A stretch of 64,000 bases of DNA, from NCBI GenBank assembly GCA_035652095.1, contig DASREM010000056.1, positions 372,001-436,000 of the forward strand, given 5' to 3'. How positions within the stretch are numbered: the stretch's first letter is position 1; the number at the start of each line of letters is the position of its first letter. Of this stretch, positions 63,053 through 64,000 are shown in pieces. Below the pieces are notes generated by a model, which ran no database searches, had not been told where the DNA came from, and saw nothing but the letters and a program-made list of their open reading frames with translations. This stretch comes from DASREM01 sp035652095. Its GTDB lineage: Bacteria; Acidobacteriota; Terriglobia; Terriglobales; Acidobacteriaceae. The translations under genes were made by a program, and so were the position numbers.

Positions 63053-63768
63053 CGCCGCTGGACTTTGGCGTCATGTTTTCGCTGGGGCTGCTCAGCAGCC
63101 TGCATTGCGTCCAGATGTGCGGGCCAATTGTGCTGTCGTACAGCGTGGCGATCGGGGAGTCAGCCAAGCCGGGCTCTCGCCACTCGCTCTTGCTCCATCA
63201 TCTTGCCTACAACGCGGGACGCGTTCTCACCTACAGCGCGCTCGGAGGGCTTGCGGGGCTTGTGGGAGGAACGCTCGGGTTCCTGGGCAAGCTCGCAGGA
63301 GTGGCAAGTGGCTTGGCGCTGGTCTCAGGCATCCTGATGATCGTGGTCGGCATTGTCATGCTCGGCCTGTTCCCGGCAAGCCTGCTGGGAAGCAATTTGT
63401 TTCGGGTTCCAGCCCGTTTGCTGGGGCCTCTTGGCGGATTTTTGTCCTCGCCGGATCTGAAACGCCGTTTTCTGCTTGGCCTGACTCTCGGCTTTCTTCC
63501 TTGCGGGCTGATCTATGCGGCGTTGCTGAAAGCGATGGCCAGCGGTTCTGCCTTGTCCGGAACACTCACCATGCTGGCATTCGGATTGGGCACGGCGGGC
63601 GCGCTACTCGCCATCGGGTTCTTGTCTTCGATGATTCGCGGGCAAGTGAGCCGCTGGGGCAGCCAGCTTGCCGCGGCGAGCGTGGTCGCGATGGGCCTGC
63701 TGCTGGTTTGGCGCGGGATTATGCCCGCCATGCTGGGGATGGGGGGACACATGCATGGCCCCCACTGA
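63049..63768 (+). CDS. SafE/DsbD-2 family membrane protein (cbb3 accessory, CcoI-cluster type)
   Basis: A six- or seven-helix protein starting at GTG 63049, overlapping the previous stop by 4 nt. SLHCVQMCGPIVLS is the family's hallmark (CxxxC facing a metal or thiol), and GLTLGFLPCGLIYAALL is the paired internal repeat. The family (sulfite exporter TauE/SafE or DsbD_2) is regularly found in cbb3 clusters near CcoG and is thought to help copper or thiol delivery. The C-terminus is Met/His-rich (MLGMGGHMHGPH), in keeping with copper binding. Confidence 0.85.
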   Translation: MTPLDFGVMFSLGLLSSLHCVQMCGPIVLSYSVAIGESAKPGSRHSLLLHHLAYNAGRVLTYSALGGLAGLVGGTLGFLGKLAGVASGLALVSGILMIVVGIVMLGLFPASLLGSNLFRVPARLLGPLGGFLSSPDLKRRFLLGLTLGFLPCGLIYAALLKAMASGSALSGTLTMLAFGLGTAGALLAIGFLSSMIRGQVSRWGSQLAAASVVAMGLLLVWRGIMPAMLGMGGHMHGPH

Positions 63769-64000
63769 GCAGCCCGCGAAGCTTCCTGTCGTCGTAACGG
63801 AGAAAGCCCTGCCGACGTGCGATCGTGTGGCGCCGCCTGCGCCGTCGCGATCGGTATCGTTTCACCGCCTGCGCAAGTCCGTGCATGTCGTGTGCGTAAT
63901 CGCATTTTTCTCGTTGCCCTTTGCGAACCTGGTTCGTTTCGATATCCCCCGGCAGCGATTTTATTTCTTTGGGCACGAACTCTGGATCAGCGAATTCGCA
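63755..64000 (+). CDS. ccoG: Start of CcoG (cbb3 accessory ferredoxin-like protein), cut by window edge
   Basis: ATG 63755 overlaps the previous gene by 14 nt. The 82 visible residues have a basic segment and membrane helix (FHRLRKSVHVVCVIAFFSLPFANL) then VRFDIPRQRFYFFGHELWISEF, the CcoG (RdxA/FixG) N-terminal pattern. The ferredoxin domain would lie outside the window. CcoG reduces copper for cbb3 maturation. Confidence 0.85.
   Translation, partial: MAPTEQPAKLPVVVTEKALPTCDRVAPPAPSRSVSFHRLRKSVHVVCVIAFFSLPFANLVRFDIPRQRFYFFGHELWISEFA

Overview
The window looks like chromosomal DNA from a member of the Acidobacteriota, probably near the Terriglobales/Koribacter group. That placement is an inference from gene content: a VWFA-related protein of the TIGR03436 type, an ECF42-type sigma factor with a DGPF/YCII partner, many secreted proteins with GTG or late ATG starts, DUF2911, DUF3303, DUF4188 and DUF4230-like proteins, a type III polyketide synthase operon, and a respiratory operon joining a bc complex to a cbb3 oxidase. 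The DNA is GC-rich and gene-dense. I see one tRNA gene, no rRNA, no transposase and no CRISPR array.

Region 1 (1-22.5 kb) is mixed housekeeping and accessory content. It holds the end of a class 3 lipase, a Tat-exported glycoamylase-like protein, an amidohydrolase, gamma-glutamyltransferase, DUF2911/TPR and DUF4230 proteins, an ECF42 sigma factor with a YCII partner and trmO between them, pyrE, mtnA, a dienelactone hydrolase, a persulfide-dioxygenase-like MBL/rhodanese protein, OsmC, tRNA-Leu(CAG), a divergent TetR/SDR pair sharing a clear operator, and a PAS-GGDEF-EAL protein with a degenerate GGDEF site.

Region 2 (22.5-33.9 kb) has a very large secreted protein with 14 kelch-like repeats and an orphan NarL-type histidine kinase flanked by two copies of an intergenic repeat, one of which carries a 73-bp inverted-repeat element. 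A VWFA-related secreted protein, a TrmJ-like methyltransferase, a secreted M3 peptidase and DUF4188/DUF3303 proteins follow.

Region 3 (33.9-44.5 kb) is an aromatic amino acid operon, trpC-trpF-trpB-trpA-chorismate mutase-DAHP synthase-tyrA, followed by scoA-scoB (3-oxoacid CoA-transferase). Its promoter predicts a leaderless or nearly leaderless trpC mRNA. Several spacers here carry palindromes built of degenerate 7-base repeats that start at or near stop codons. A type III polyketide synthase, a flavoprotein and a YceI lipocalin-like protein follow as a tight operon, suggesting a phenolic or quinone lipid pathway.

Region 4 (44.5-54.2 kb) has a TPR protein, an OmpR-type two-component system whose kinase carries a 57-bp in-frame tandem duplication, an M28 peptidase, a phosphoesterase, an EXORDIUM-like secreted protein, and a nine-heme lipoprotein cytochrome.

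Region 5 (54.2-64 kb) is one continuous respiratory operon: an Rrf2 regulator with three cysteines, ccoS-like, Rieske protein, cytochrome b, a heptaheme cytochrome c, ccoN, ccoO, a ccoQ-like gene, a heme-less ccoP-like gene, a GltD-like flavoprotein with ferredoxin clusters, a SafE/DsbD-2 membrane protein, and the start of ccoG. The order suggests a quinol:oxygen supercomplex in which the heptaheme cytochrome replaces both cytochrome c1 and the CcoP heme domains.
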